A stretch of DNA of 64,000 nt, taken from positions 1-64,000 of the forward strand of contig JAKSIE010000001.1 of NCBI GenBank assembly GCA_024398995.1. The letters are read 5' to 3'. How positions within the stretch are numbered: the first letter of the stretch is position 1; each line of letters begins with the position of its first letter. The notes under the pieces are model-generated. The model did no database searches and was not told the origin of the DNA. It saw nothing but the letters and a program-made list of their open reading frames with translations. Positions 17,585-25,848 of the stretch are shown here, one piece after another. The translations under genes were made by a program, and so were the position numbers. This stretch comes from Fibrobacter sp. Lineage in GTDB: Bacteria; Fibrobacterota; Fibrobacteria; Fibrobacterales; Fibrobacteraceae.

Positions 17585-19138
17585 ATGAGAAAGCAAATTT
17601 TGGCATTCGGCCTTATGGCTGCAACTGCATCCATGTCTGCTGTCATCAGCGACTTTGAAAAGGATACCCAGGCAAGTGTCGGTACCGACACATATTGGTA
17701 TTTCTACAATGTGGATGATAAAGGCAACGGTACCGCATCTGTCACTAACAAGGACGATGCTGAATACGGTGGAAAGATCATCAAGCTTGATGACGCTGGC
17801 AATGGTATTATGGGCATTGAAGGCATTGTCCTGGATAAGGGCGCTATGTCCTACTCTCCCCAGGTCGCTATGGGCATTGGTGACGACAAGAAGGGCTTGG
17901 CTGGTGAATTTGCTAGCTGCACCACCATTAGCTACAAGTACAAGGGCGCAGCTCATTACCTCAAGGTCCAGATGACTACTGAAACCGATGGTGATCCTCA
18001 GCATCGCGCAACTCAGGTTGCTTCCACCGCCTGGAAGACTGTGACTGTTAAGACCGCTGACATGGAACCTGGTTGGAAGTCTGCTGACGCAACCGACTTG
18101 GTCATGTCTAAGGTGTTCAAGATGGCTTTTGTTGTTGAAGCAAATGCAACTCCGACTCCGGACTACCTCTATATCGATGACGTGACCTGTGGTGGCTCTG
18201 CTACTGGTACCGGTACCGGCACTGGCACTGGAACTGGAACTGGAACTGGTACGGGCACTGGCACCGGTACTGGCACAACGACCGGTGGCGCAGGCCTTAT
18301 CTCTGACTTCGAAAAGGATGGCGGTTCTGCCCTGACCTCTAAGAGCAAGACCTCCTACTGGTACGCATACATGGTTGATGGTGAGGGTGCTGGCGTTGCT
18401 ACCATCACAAACGAACCTAACGAATATGATGGCTACGTGGTGAACTTCACCGACGCAATCACCGGTGGCTATGCTGGCCTCAACGGTATCGTTCTTGCCA
18501 AGGGTGATTACGAATGGACTCCGCAGGTTGCTCTCGGCCTGGATCTCACCGCTGGTGAACTTAAGGGTTGCACTTCTATTTCCTACAAGTACCAGGGTGC
18601 AGCACACTACCTGAAGGTTCAGATGTCCACCGAAAAGGATGGCGATCCTCAGCATCGCGCTTCCCAGGTTGCTTCTACCTCCTGGAAGTCTGTGAAGGTT
18701 ACCCCGTCCACCATGAAGCCGGGTTGGGAAACCGAAACTGCAAGTCCTACCCTCGACATGGCTAAGGTTGTCAAGATGGCATTCGTGATTGAATCCGAAA
18801 CCTCTCCGACTCCGGACTACCTGTGGATCGATGACGTTGCTTGCGCAGGCGCAGCATTCGCCGCAACCTCCACTAAGCCTATTGGCATTGCTCCTGTTGC
18901 AAAGTCTGTTGGTTTCACTGCAAAGGCTATGGGCTCCTCTGTGATGCTTACCTCCGCAGTTGGCGCCAGTGTCCGCGTCCAGGTGTTTGACATGATGGGC
19001 CACGTGGTTGCAAGCCAGACTGGTTTCATGATGCCTGGTTCTCAGCAGTTCAGCTTTGCAAAGCTTTCTCAGGGCAATTACGTTGTTCGTGCCACTGTTG
19101 GAAGCAAGATGCAGACTGTTCGCATGAGCATCAAGTAA
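17585..19138 (+). CDS. Secreted two-module carbohydrate-binding-like protein with Thr-Gly linker
   Basis: A 517-residue secreted protein. The signal peptide covers about residues 1-19. Two homologous modules of about 180 residues (21-204 and 238-425) share ISDFEKD, the block SYKYKGAAHYLKVQM-TE-DGDPQHRA-QVAST-WK, PGW and PDYLYIDDV-C. They look like galactose-binding jelly-roll domains related to CBM11 or CIA30-type folds. A (Thr-Gly)12 linker joins them. The C-terminus is a sorting-like tail (VRVQVFDMMGHVVASQ ... NYVVRATVGSKMQTVRMSIK). There is no catalytic domain, so binding of plant polysaccharide is the most likely role. CAGGAGAA lies before the ATG. The gene is monocistronic with a terminator after it. 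Confidence 0.7.
   Translation: MRKQILAFGLMAATASMSAVISDFEKDTQASVGTDTYWYFYNVDDKGNGTASVTNKDDAEYGGKIIKLDDAGNGIMGIEGIVLDKGAMSYSPQVAMGIGDDKKGLAGEFASCTTISYKYKGAAHYLKVQMTTETDGDPQHRATQVASTAWKTVTVKTADMEPGWKSADATDLVMSKVFKMAFVVEANATPTPDYLYIDDVTCGGSATGTGTGTGTGTGTGTGTGTGTGTGTTTGGAGLISDFEKDGGSALTSKSKTSYWYAYMVDGEGAGVATITNEPNEYDGYVVNFTDAITGGYAGLNGIVLAKGDYEWTPQVALGLDLTAGELKGCTSISYKYQGAAHYLKVQMSTEKDGDPQHRASQVASTSWKSVKVTPSTMKPGWETETASPTLDMAKVVKMAFVIESETSPTPDYLWIDDVACAGAAFAATSTKPIGIAPVAKSVGFTAKAMGSSVMLTSAVGASVRVQVFDMMGHVVASQTGFMMPGSQQFSFAKLSQGNYVVRATVGSKMQTVRMSIK
18203..18274 (+). repeat. 12-copy hexanucleotide tandem repeat encoding (Thr-Gly)12
   Basis: Twelve in-frame copies of ACYGGN encode alternating Thr-Gly between the two binding modules. 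Codon third positions vary (GGT, GGC, GGA), which limits slippage but does not remove it. Confidence 0.9.
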
Positions 19139-19162
19139 TACTAGCTACATAAAAAATTAAAG

Positions 19163-19190
19163 GCCTCCGCATTTTGCGGGGGCTTTTTTT
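19163..19190 (+). terminator. Rho-independent terminator
   Basis: The stem GCCTCCGCA / TGCGGGGGC (one G-T pair) is followed by seven T. It ends the two-module protein gene. Confidence 0.85.
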
Positions 19191-19277
19191 GCTTTCTAAA
19201 TACTTTTTTACAAGCAAAAAAAAATGGTTTTGTTATTTTTTACTTATGGTGTAAGGAATATGGAAAAGGGGTTTCAC

Positions 19278-21947
19278 ATGTTCAAGAAATTTGGTTTGTT
19301 GTTTGCCGGCCTGATTGCCGGAAATGCATTTGCAGCTGCTTCCGCAACTGTTTGGAGTATTGCCGATGGGGCAGGAACTGTTCCTCCCAGTGGCGGTTGG
19401 TATAAGTATGCAAATGATGGTGCTGTTGCCACCATGAGTACCGTAACAGATGTTGGTAAGTCTATTGATGTTACGGTGAATGCTTCCAAAGAGGCCAGTT
19501 CTGGTGGCATGGGTGTTGGCCTTGCAAAGAACAACGGCACGGTGGATTTGTCTGCTTACGCAGGTGTGTGCCTTACCTATTCCGCCACCCAGAAATTCAG
19601 GTTGGACGTCAAGACCAGCGGCATCACTGACTACGACTACAACGGTATGATCCTGCCGGCCCACAGCAAGCAGGATACCACTTACATTCCATTTAGCAAG
19701 TTGGCACAGGAAGGCTGGGGCGACGCGGTTTCCTTTGATGCTTCCGATGTCCAGGCATTCCAGTTTAGCTACAAGCAGTCCTTGTATGCGGATACAAAGA
19801 CCACCAAGAATACCATTGTGGTTTCCTCTATCACTCTTGGTTCCTCCTGCACCAACCATCCGCCCGTTCTTACCAGCGCCTATGCAGCCATTAACGGAAA
19901 GACGGTTGATATTGCCGAAGGTGCAACTCACGAAATCCCGCTGGCCGATGTCTTTGTTGACGAAGACGGCGATGATATGACCTTTACCGTAAAGATGAGC
20001 GGCGCAGAAAACGCTGTGGAACTCCTGGAAACGGAAAAGACTTTTACCGCAAAGGATGTTCTCCATTTTACCACTGTTGCAAATCCTGAAGGTGATGTTG
20101 ACGTGACCATTACCGCCAAGGATACCCGTGGCAACACTAAGGCCCTCTCCTTTACCTTCCATACCGAAGATGTGGAAAACGCTCCGGTAGCCAAGAACTT
20201 CTCTTTTGAAGTTCTGGAAGATTCTTTGTACAAGAGTGGCCTGACCGCCAAGATGAACAATCTGAAGTCTATGGGATCCGATGCCGACAATGATCCCCTT
20301 ACTCTTGAAATCGTGGACCAGCCGGAACATGGTACTTTAAGTGCCGATGTGTCTACCGGTATCTTTACCTACGCTCCGGATCCGGACTACAACGGCGCAG
20401 ACAGCTTCACCTACCGCTTCTACGAGACCGACAATGAAGAAAGCGTAAGTAATCTTGGTACCGCCCACATTACCGTGACTCCGGTGAACGACGCTCCGGA
20501 GGTAACCGTGGTTGCCAAGGTCTTCGTTGATGAAGCTAACGAAGAACACGCCTTCGGCGACACCCTCGTCGTGGACGAAGATTTCGCTGCATTCTCTGTC
20601 TTTATCCCTGTGAAAAACATCACCGTTGAAGATCCTGATGGCGAAGATGACATCGTTTATTCCGCCAAGGCTTCCGACGTTGTTGAAGCCTCCTACTCTG
20701 CAATGGATGACTACTACGCCGTTGAAATCTCTGCAATCAAGAATGCCAACGGCGTTGCTAAGGTGACCTTCTCTGCTGGTGACCACAAGATTCTTGTTCC
20801 TACTGTAATCTGCTACGTCAAGGTTGAACCTGTGGCTGACGCTCCCATTGCCAATAGTGATGTTTATACTGTAACACAGGGGGCTACCTTCACTGTTGAT
20901 GCAAAGAAGGGCGTGCTTGCCAACGACGTAAATCCAGATGGCGATTCCAAGCTTACGGCTGTTCTTGATGTGGATGTCGTCAACGGCACCCTGGAACTGA
21001 AAGAAGACGGCTCCTTTACGTATACCTCTGACGCTGCAGCTGAAGAAGATGCCTTCGGTTACCATGTAGTGAACGAAGACGGCTTGGAATCCAAAATGGT
21101 CGTTGTAACCCTCAACGTGATCGAGGCTCCGAAGATTGCTGAAGGTGTGGTTGATACCATTGGCAAGAGACTGGCCGCCCTTACCGAAGATTTTACGACC
21201 ATCAAGAAATACACCAAGGCAGAAGTGCTGACCTGGTTCATTGATGGTGACAAGGCTGACGCCTCCGGATTGGAATTTACCGTTCGTAGCGATGATAGCC
21301 TGCTGGCTCCCACTATCGCAAACGGCATCATCTCTGTCAAGGCTGTACCGAATGCTTGCGGCGAAGCCAATGTTATCGTGACCGCAACGAATAAGGCTGG
21401 TGCTGCAACGGACCTGGTAATTCCCGCAAGCATTTCCTGCGTGAACGACAAGCCCATTACCACTTCCGATACCATCTATATCGATTCTGACTCCGCCTTT
21501 GTCGTGACCGTGAACCTTTTGGACTACGTCAATGATCCTGATGGTGATTCCTTGGTCTACACACCTGGTGGCAATACTCGATTGATCCTTTCTACCGAAG
21601 GCGACTCCCTGACTATCTCCGCTATCGAACGCGTGAAGTACGCCATGGGTACCGTGGTCGCTGTCAGCGTCAAGGTTTCCGATGGTCCTACGTTCTCCAC
21701 GCTCGTTCTGTATGTCAAGCTGGGTGCTGCACCGGCTGCTATCAAGCCTGTGATTGCTGCTCCCAAGTCCACTTGGCAGAATGCAATCCTTGCTAACCGC
21801 GGTGTGGCTGCTATGTTCGATATGCAGGGCCGTGTCATGTGGAAGCAGAAACTGCCGGTGAGCGAGGCTGAGGTTCGTGCCGCAGCAGCCACTATCCAGG
21901 GGCGCAAGATCTTGATGGTGAATAAGCAGTCTTGGACCATTAAGTAA
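19278..21947 (+). CDS. Large secreted protein with binding-like module and Ig/cadherin-like repeats
   Basis: An 889-residue secreted protein. The start at 19278 (MFKKFGLLFAGLIAGNAFA, a good signal peptide) follows AAAGGGG by 7 bases; upstream in-frame starts are less well placed. Residues about 22-195 form a jelly-roll-like module akin to the one at 61859-62782 (AGVCLTYSA, IPFSKLAQEGWGD, a late SITLGSSC). Then come four or more Ig/cadherin-like repeats with Asp-rich calcium-type motifs (DEDGDDMTF, SDADNDPLTLEI, DPDGEDDIV, VNPDGDSKLTAV, DPDGDSLVY), including the GTLSADVSTGIFTYAPDPDYNGADSF type. The end (AMFDMQGRVMWKQ ... KILMVNKQSWTIK) is a sorting-like tail. Likely a surface adhesin or scaffold; there is no enzyme domain. 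Confidence 0.65.
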   Translation: MFKKFGLLFAGLIAGNAFAAASATVWSIADGAGTVPPSGGWYKYANDGAVATMSTVTDVGKSIDVTVNASKEASSGGMGVGLAKNNGTVDLSAYAGVCLTYSATQKFRLDVKTSGITDYDYNGMILPAHSKQDTTYIPFSKLAQEGWGDAVSFDASDVQAFQFSYKQSLYADTKTTKNTIVVSSITLGSSCTNHPPVLTSAYAAINGKTVDIAEGATHEIPLADVFVDEDGDDMTFTVKMSGAENAVELLETEKTFTAKDVLHFTTVANPEGDVDVTITAKDTRGNTKALSFTFHTEDVENAPVAKNFSFEVLEDSLYKSGLTAKMNNLKSMGSDADNDPLTLEIVDQPEHGTLSADVSTGIFTYAPDPDYNGADSFTYRFYETDNEESVSNLGTAHITVTPVNDAPEVTVVAKVFVDEANEEHAFGDTLVVDEDFAAFSVFIPVKNITVEDPDGEDDIVYSAKASDVVEASYSAMDDYYAVEISAIKNANGVAKVTFSAGDHKILVPTVICYVKVEPVADAPIANSDVYTVTQGATFTVDAKKGVLANDVNPDGDSKLTAVLDVDVVNGTLELKEDGSFTYTSDAAAEEDAFGYHVVNEDGLESKMVVVTLNVIEAPKIAEGVVDTIGKRLAALTEDFTTIKKYTKAEVLTWFIDGDKADASGLEFTVRSDDSLLAPTIANGIISVKAVPNACGEANVIVTATNKAGAATDLVIPASISCVNDKPITTSDTIYIDSDSAFVVTVNLLDYVNDPDGDSLVYTPGGNTRLILSTEGDSLTISAIERVKYAMGTVVAVSVKVSDGPTFSTLVLYVKLGAAPAAIKPVIAAPKSTWQNAILANRGVAAMFDMQGRVMWKQKLPVSEAEVRAAAATIQGRKILMVNKQSWTIK

Positions 21948-22004
21948 TTTCCCCTTATGAGCGGCGTGATGCTGCGTTACTTCTAAGTGAAAAATTGATA
22001 AAGA

Positions 22005-22035
22005 AAAGGCTCCGCATTGCGGAGCCTTTTTTGTT
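22005..22035. terminator. Bidirectional terminator
   Basis: A 12-bp stem AAAGGCTCCGCA / TGCGGAGCCTTT with almost no loop is flanked by A-rich and T-rich runs. It serves the convergent adhesin-like gene and ackA. Confidence 0.85.
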
Positions 22036-22082
22036 TCAAAACGAGTGTGTTATGCTTCAGCGCATTGCGCCTCGCAATGGCA

Positions 22083-23255
22083 TTACTTAGCCATTGCTTC
22101 AGTGTCGAGGGCAATAAGCAGTTCTTCGTTGGTGGCAACAACCATTGCCTTGGGAGTTCCGTCCTTGGAAATGATGTGGCCGGATTCCTTGCCGCTCTTC
22201 ATGTTGCGATCGTCGTCGATTTCGTAACCCAAAAGCTTCAGGTTTTCCATGACGGTCTTACGGACCAGGAAGCTGTTTTCGCCAATGCCGCCGGTGAACA
22301 CCAGGGCGTCGATGCGGGGCAGGGCCATGGCGATGCCGCCGATTTCGCGAGCCAGCTTGTAGCAGAAGGTTTCAATAGCGATCTGTGCGCCAACGTGGCC
22401 TTCGCTTGCAGCCTGGCTCAGAGTGCGCATGTCGTTAGAGAGACCGGAAAGTCCCAGCAGGCCGGATTCCTTGTTCACCATCTTGTCCAGGCGGTCAATG
22501 TCGTAACCGTACTTCTTGCTGATGAAGAAGAGGATTGCCGGGTCGATGGAGCCGGAGCGGGTCCCCATGATAAGGCCATCCAGCGGAGTGAAACCCATGG
22601 TGGTGTCGGCGCACTTGCCGTTCAAGATAGCGGAGCAGCTGGAGCCGTTACCCAAGTGGGCGGTAATGAAGCAGCATTCTTCGGGCTTCTTGCCGAGAAT
22701 GGCGGCAGCTTCGGCAGTTACAAAGCGGTGGCTGGTGCCGTGGAAACCGTAACGGCGGATGGCGTCGTCTTCGTAGAACTTGTAGGGAATGCCATAGAGG
22801 AATGCCTTACGGGGCATGGTCTGATGGAAGGCGGTGTCGAACACTGCAACTTGGGGCAGGGTGGGGAAGAACTTCATGGCGCATTCCATGCCGGTAGCGT
22901 GTGCCGGTTCATGGAGAGGAGCGAACAGGGTGATGCTACGGATGTAGTCGATGACTTCCTGGGTGACCTTTTCGCTTTTGATGTACTTACCGCCATGCAC
23001 TACGCGGTGGCCGATGGCTTCGATACCGTCAATAAGCTTCTGTTCGCCCAGATACTTCTGGACGGCAGCAACGGCTTCGGCGTGAGTGGGGCAATCGAAA
23101 TTGTAGTCCTGCTTGTCGACGGGGCCCTTGCCCTTGAAGTGGCCGTTAACGCCAATGTTTTCAACAAGACCGCTAGAAAGAGCTTCCTTGGTAACGGTGT
23201 CGATGACAGCGAACTTTACAGAAGAGCTGCCGCAGTTAAGAACGAGTACGCGCAT
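22083..23255 (-). CDS. ackA: Acetate kinase
   Basis: Acetate kinase (390 residues, normal length) interconverts acetyl phosphate + ADP with acetate + ATP and makes ATP during fermentation; acetate is a main Fibrobacter product. The N-terminus MRVLVLNCGSSSVKF is the first family signature. GYRYGFHGTSH-type residues appear as IRRYGFHGTSHRFV (the second signature), and ITAHLGNGSS is the phosphate-binding loop. DALVFTGGIGENS is the adenosine-site signature. A phosphate acetyltransferase gene, the common partner, is not adjacent. The upstream A-rich region has AGAGGATAAA before the ATG. Confidence 0.97.
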   Translation of the reverse strand: MRVLVLNCGSSSVKFAVIDTVTKEALSSGLVENIGVNGHFKGKGPVDKQDYNFDCPTHAEAVAAVQKYLGEQKLIDGIEAIGHRVVHGGKYIKSEKVTQEVIDYIRSITLFAPLHEPAHATGMECAMKFFPTLPQVAVFDTAFHQTMPRKAFLYGIPYKFYEDDAIRRYGFHGTSHRFVTAEAAAILGKKPEECCFITAHLGNGSSCSAILNGKCADTTMGFTPLDGLIMGTRSGSIDPAILFFISKKYGYDIDRLDKMVNKESGLLGLSGLSNDMRTLSQAASEGHVGAQIAIETFCYKLAREIGGIAMALPRIDALVFTGGIGENSFLVRKTVMENLKLLGYEIDDDRNMKSGKESGHIISKDGTPKAMVVATNEELLIALDTEAMAK

Positions 23256-23320
23256 TTTATCCTCTAGTTTTTTTGAAAATTATTCAGTGTTAAAATTAGT
23301 AAAAAGCTAAATTCAATGCG

Positions 23321-23890
23321 ATGTTAGATAGAATTAAAAAATTTGATAATTGTGTATCGGAATCCTGGACCAATCGTCGATTTTCCCCTAAGGCGGAAAA
23401 ACTCCTGAAGTTTTATGTGCGCCTGGGTGACGGATATGCTTGGATTCTTTTTGTGGCGTTCCTGATTTACAAAATAGGCTTAGATGCCTTCTGGCCCATT
23501 CTTGGTCGTGGTTTGTGCGCCCTGGTGGCGGCTCTCGTTGTTTATGAGCTAATCAAGTTAAGCACGAAGCGCCCGCGCCCCTTTGCCGCCAATCCCAAGA
23601 TTAGGGCAGATGTTCCTCCCTTGGACAAGTACAGTTTCCCCTCCGGCCACACTATGAACAACTTAGCGATTGCCTCTGCGGTATTCTACGTTGTGCCTGC
23701 CTATGGCTGGGTCATGCTCCTGTTGCCTTTGACCTGGGGGCTGCTCCGTGTTTACTATGGGGTGCACTGGCTATCCGACATCGTATGCGGATTCTTGCTG
23801 GGTATCTTGAGCTTTGTTCTGGGTTCCTTTATCTGGATTCCTGTGGCTTCTCTCCTTGCCGGATTTTTCCCGCAGATTCCTTTTGTATAG
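23321..23890 (+). CDS. PAP2-family membrane phosphatase (copy 1)
   Basis: A 189-residue membrane phosphatase of the PAP2 (type 2 phosphatidic acid phosphatase) superfamily. The three catalytic motifs are intact: KLSTKRPRP (K-x6-RP), PSGHT and R-x5-H-x3-D (RVYYGVHWLSD). About five membrane helices surround them. Members remove phosphate from undecaprenyl diphosphate, phosphatidylglycerol phosphate or lipid A. The next gene is a close paralog, 39 bp away. The ATG at 23321 has no evident ribosome site. Confidence 0.85.
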   Translation: MLDRIKKFDNCVSESWTNRRFSPKAEKLLKFYVRLGDGYAWILFVAFLIYKIGLDAFWPILGRGLCALVAALVVYELIKLSTKRPRPFAANPKIRADVPPLDKYSFPSGHTMNNLAIASAVFYVVPAYGWVMLLLPLTWGLLRVYYGVHWLSDIVCGFLLGILSFVLGSFIWIPVASLLAGFFPQIPFV

Positions 23891-23929
23891 CAGGGCCTGC
23901 TATATTAAAAAAGCTAGCTTTCCAGCATA

Positions 23930-24502
23930 ATGCTGGAGCGTATACAGAAAATTGACGAACGGATTTCCCGTTACTGGACGGCAGCTTTTAGGCACCGTTC
24001 TGAAAGGACGAAGAAACTCCTGCGCATCTATGTCCGTCTAGGAGACGGCTATTTCTGGATTATTGTGGCGCTCCTTCTTTGGGCTCATCGCGGTTGGCAG
24101 GTGACCGTTCCTATAATGCTGAATGCAGGCTTTGCCTTTGCCATTGTGGTGACTCTCTATGAACTGATCAAGTTGAATGTGAAGCGTCCACGTCCGTTCT
24201 CGGTGTTGCCTTCTGTAAAGCAGGAGCTGCCTTTGATGGACCAGTTCAGTTTCCCCTCGGGCCATACCATGAATAACCTTGCTGTGGCGACTACAGTGAT
24301 GCTGGCCTTGCCCAACTACTATTGGTTCTTGTTTTTGCTGCCCCTTTCCTGGGGATTACTCCGTGTGGTTTTTGGATTGCATTGGCTCTCCGATGTCATC
24401 TTTGGAATCATCTTTGGGCTTCTTTGTTTTTTCGCGGCCCATTTCGCCTGGATTCCCATTTCCGGAATTCTTGCGGGTTGGTTTCCGATGCTTGTTTTCT
24501 AG
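23930..24502 (+). CDS. PAP2-family membrane phosphatase (copy 2)
   Basis: A 190-residue paralog of the preceding gene, alike along the whole length (RLGDGY, YELIKLNVKRPRPF, FSFPSGHTMNNLA, LLRVVFGLHWLSD). All PAP2 motifs are retained, so both copies should be active. The tandem pair most likely arose by local duplication followed by moderate divergence. Different lipid substrates, or one acting on undecaprenyl diphosphate and one on a phospholipid, would be consistent, but nothing in the sequence decides. It is probably co-transcribed with copy 1 and perhaps with the histidine phosphatase gene 24 bp downstream. Confidence 0.85.
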   Translation: MLERIQKIDERISRYWTAAFRHRSERTKKLLRIYVRLGDGYFWIIVALLLWAHRGWQVTVPIMLNAGFAFAIVVTLYELIKLNVKRPRPFSVLPSVKQELPLMDQFSFPSGHTMNNLAVATTVMLALPNYYWFLFLLPLSWGLLRVVFGLHWLSDVIFGIIFGLLCFFAAHFAWIPISGILAGWFPMLVF

Positions 24503-24526
24503 CCCCTATTTGTTTTGGCAAGTCTT

Positions 24527-25192
24527 ATGAATCATTACGTTTCTGCGAAAGAATTTTTTGCGAACCTCTCGCCTGATGCACGGGTGTACCTGTTGATCCG
24601 CCATGGGGAGCGCCGCCACATAACGCCTCAGGATGCGGATAATGGAGCCCACGTTGGACTTACGGATACAGGACGCCAGCAGGCTCTTGACCTTGGGGCT
24701 TTGTTCCCAACCGAAGGTGACGCTGTCTATTTCTCCAGCCCCGTGGGCCGTTGCATTGAAACTGCACAGCGCATCGGGGAGGGCCGTGCCTCTATGGGTG
24801 GTCCCGCCGCCGCCCCGGTCCAGGTCCTGCAACCTCTGGGCGATTTCTTTGTTCGTGATTTCGATGAGTACTACGCCGTCCTGAACGAGAAGTTCTACCC
24901 CAGCATCTGCCAGTGGATTGCCGACGGGGTTCATCCGGCTTATCATAACCTTCACAAGCGTGCCGAACAGATGCGCGAAATGATGCTTGAAAAAGGTACC
25001 GCCCGCTTCAATATTTTCGCCTCCCACGATGCCTGGATTGTTCCCTGCCTAGCACATTTCTGCAAGTTCAATTTTACCCCAGGTGTCTGGATGAATTTCC
25101 TTACGGGGCTAGCTTTTGTTGTTGAATCAGGGAAAATGGAGCAAATTGTCCCGGTTTCCGCTTTAAATGATGGAAATCTGTATTTTAGATGA
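24527..25192 (+). CDS. Histidine phosphatase superfamily protein
   Basis: A 221-residue cytoplasmic protein of the phosphoglycerate mutase/histidine phosphatase branch. The catalytic LIRHGERR motif (about residues 22-29) contains the phosphorylated His. LTDTGRQQALDLG and YFSSPVGRCIETAQRI follow as expected. The second catalytic His is in IFASHDAWIVP. The substrate is unknown. The ATG at 24527 is preferred over an in-frame TTG 12 bases upstream. It lies just after the PAP2 pair. Confidence 0.8.
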   Translation: MNHYVSAKEFFANLSPDARVYLLIRHGERRHITPQDADNGAHVGLTDTGRQQALDLGALFPTEGDAVYFSSPVGRCIETAQRIGEGRASMGGPAAAPVQVLQPLGDFFVRDFDEYYAVLNEKFYPSICQWIADGVHPAYHNLHKRAEQMREMMLEKGTARFNIFASHDAWIVPCLAHFCKFNFTPGVWMNFLTGLAFVVESGKMEQIVPVSALNDGNLYFR

Positions 25193-25266
25193 GCGTTTAA
25201 TTGTCTTTATGGCTATATTTCTAACACGTAAACCAATTTTGGGAAAATCAACATAAGGAGAAAACA

Positions 25267-25746
25267 ATGAGTAAAATTCTTCTCAAACTGTCTCTGGCTC
25301 TGTCTTTGGTTCTCACATTCACCGGCTGTACCATTACTGTCGTTGAAGATCCGGAAGACGAAACGCCTGTCATCAAGTACAACTACACTTACACTTCCTA
25401 CTGCGAAGGCACTAGCGAAGACGCTTGCGAAGACCAGAAGGCTAGTTCCTATGTTCGCATTATCGGCGAGCTGGTGAAGGGCAACGAAGTGACTATCGAA
25501 TCTTATCTCCCGGGCGATCCTGATCCGTATCTCTCTGAACGTTTCGTCTATGATGGCGTTAAGTCTGATGCTCTTAGCGATAAGATCGGCGTGAGCTACT
25601 ACGACTTCTACTCCGTTTCTACAAATCCGAAGACCAGCTTCGCAGTCTATGGCGATGTCTATGCTAGCTACTACGAAGAAGACAACTACGACTGGTCCTA
25701 TAACTTCAGCAATCGTGCAGACTTGTACAAGAAGATGACCAAGTAA
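25267..25746 (+). CDS. Small lipoprotein of unknown function
   Basis: A 159-residue exported protein. The lipobox FTGC gives a lipidated C21. The mature part is acidic and Tyr-rich with two Cys (YC and DAC) that could pair. It has no recognisable domain. AAGGAGAAAACA before the ATG is a strong ribosome site. A terminator follows at about 25790, so it is a single-gene unit. Confidence 0.75.
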   Translation: MSKILLKLSLALSLVLTFTGCTITVVEDPEDETPVIKYNYTYTSYCEGTSEDACEDQKASSYVRIIGELVKGNEVTIESYLPGDPDPYLSERFVYDGVKSDALSDKIGVSYYDFYSVSTNPKTSFAVYGDVYASYYEEDNYDWSYNFSNRADLYKKMTK

Positions 25747-25790
25747 TGGTTGCTGCGGTTAAACCCGCGTAAATCACATGCGATTTGAAA

Positions 25791-25822
25791 AAGATCCCGT
25801 ATTTTTGCGGGGTCTTTTTTTT
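25791..25822 (+). terminator. Rho-independent terminator
   Basis: The stem AGATCCCGTA / TGCGGGGTCT (one G-T pair) around a TTTT loop is followed by a long T run. Confidence 0.8.
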
Positions 25823-25848
25823 GTGCTTTTTTTATATACATTCAAGGT

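Noticed and set aside
22017-23267. A 416-codon plus-strand frame opposite ackA
   Set aside because: Acetate kinase on the minus strand has every family signature; the other frame is a shadow.
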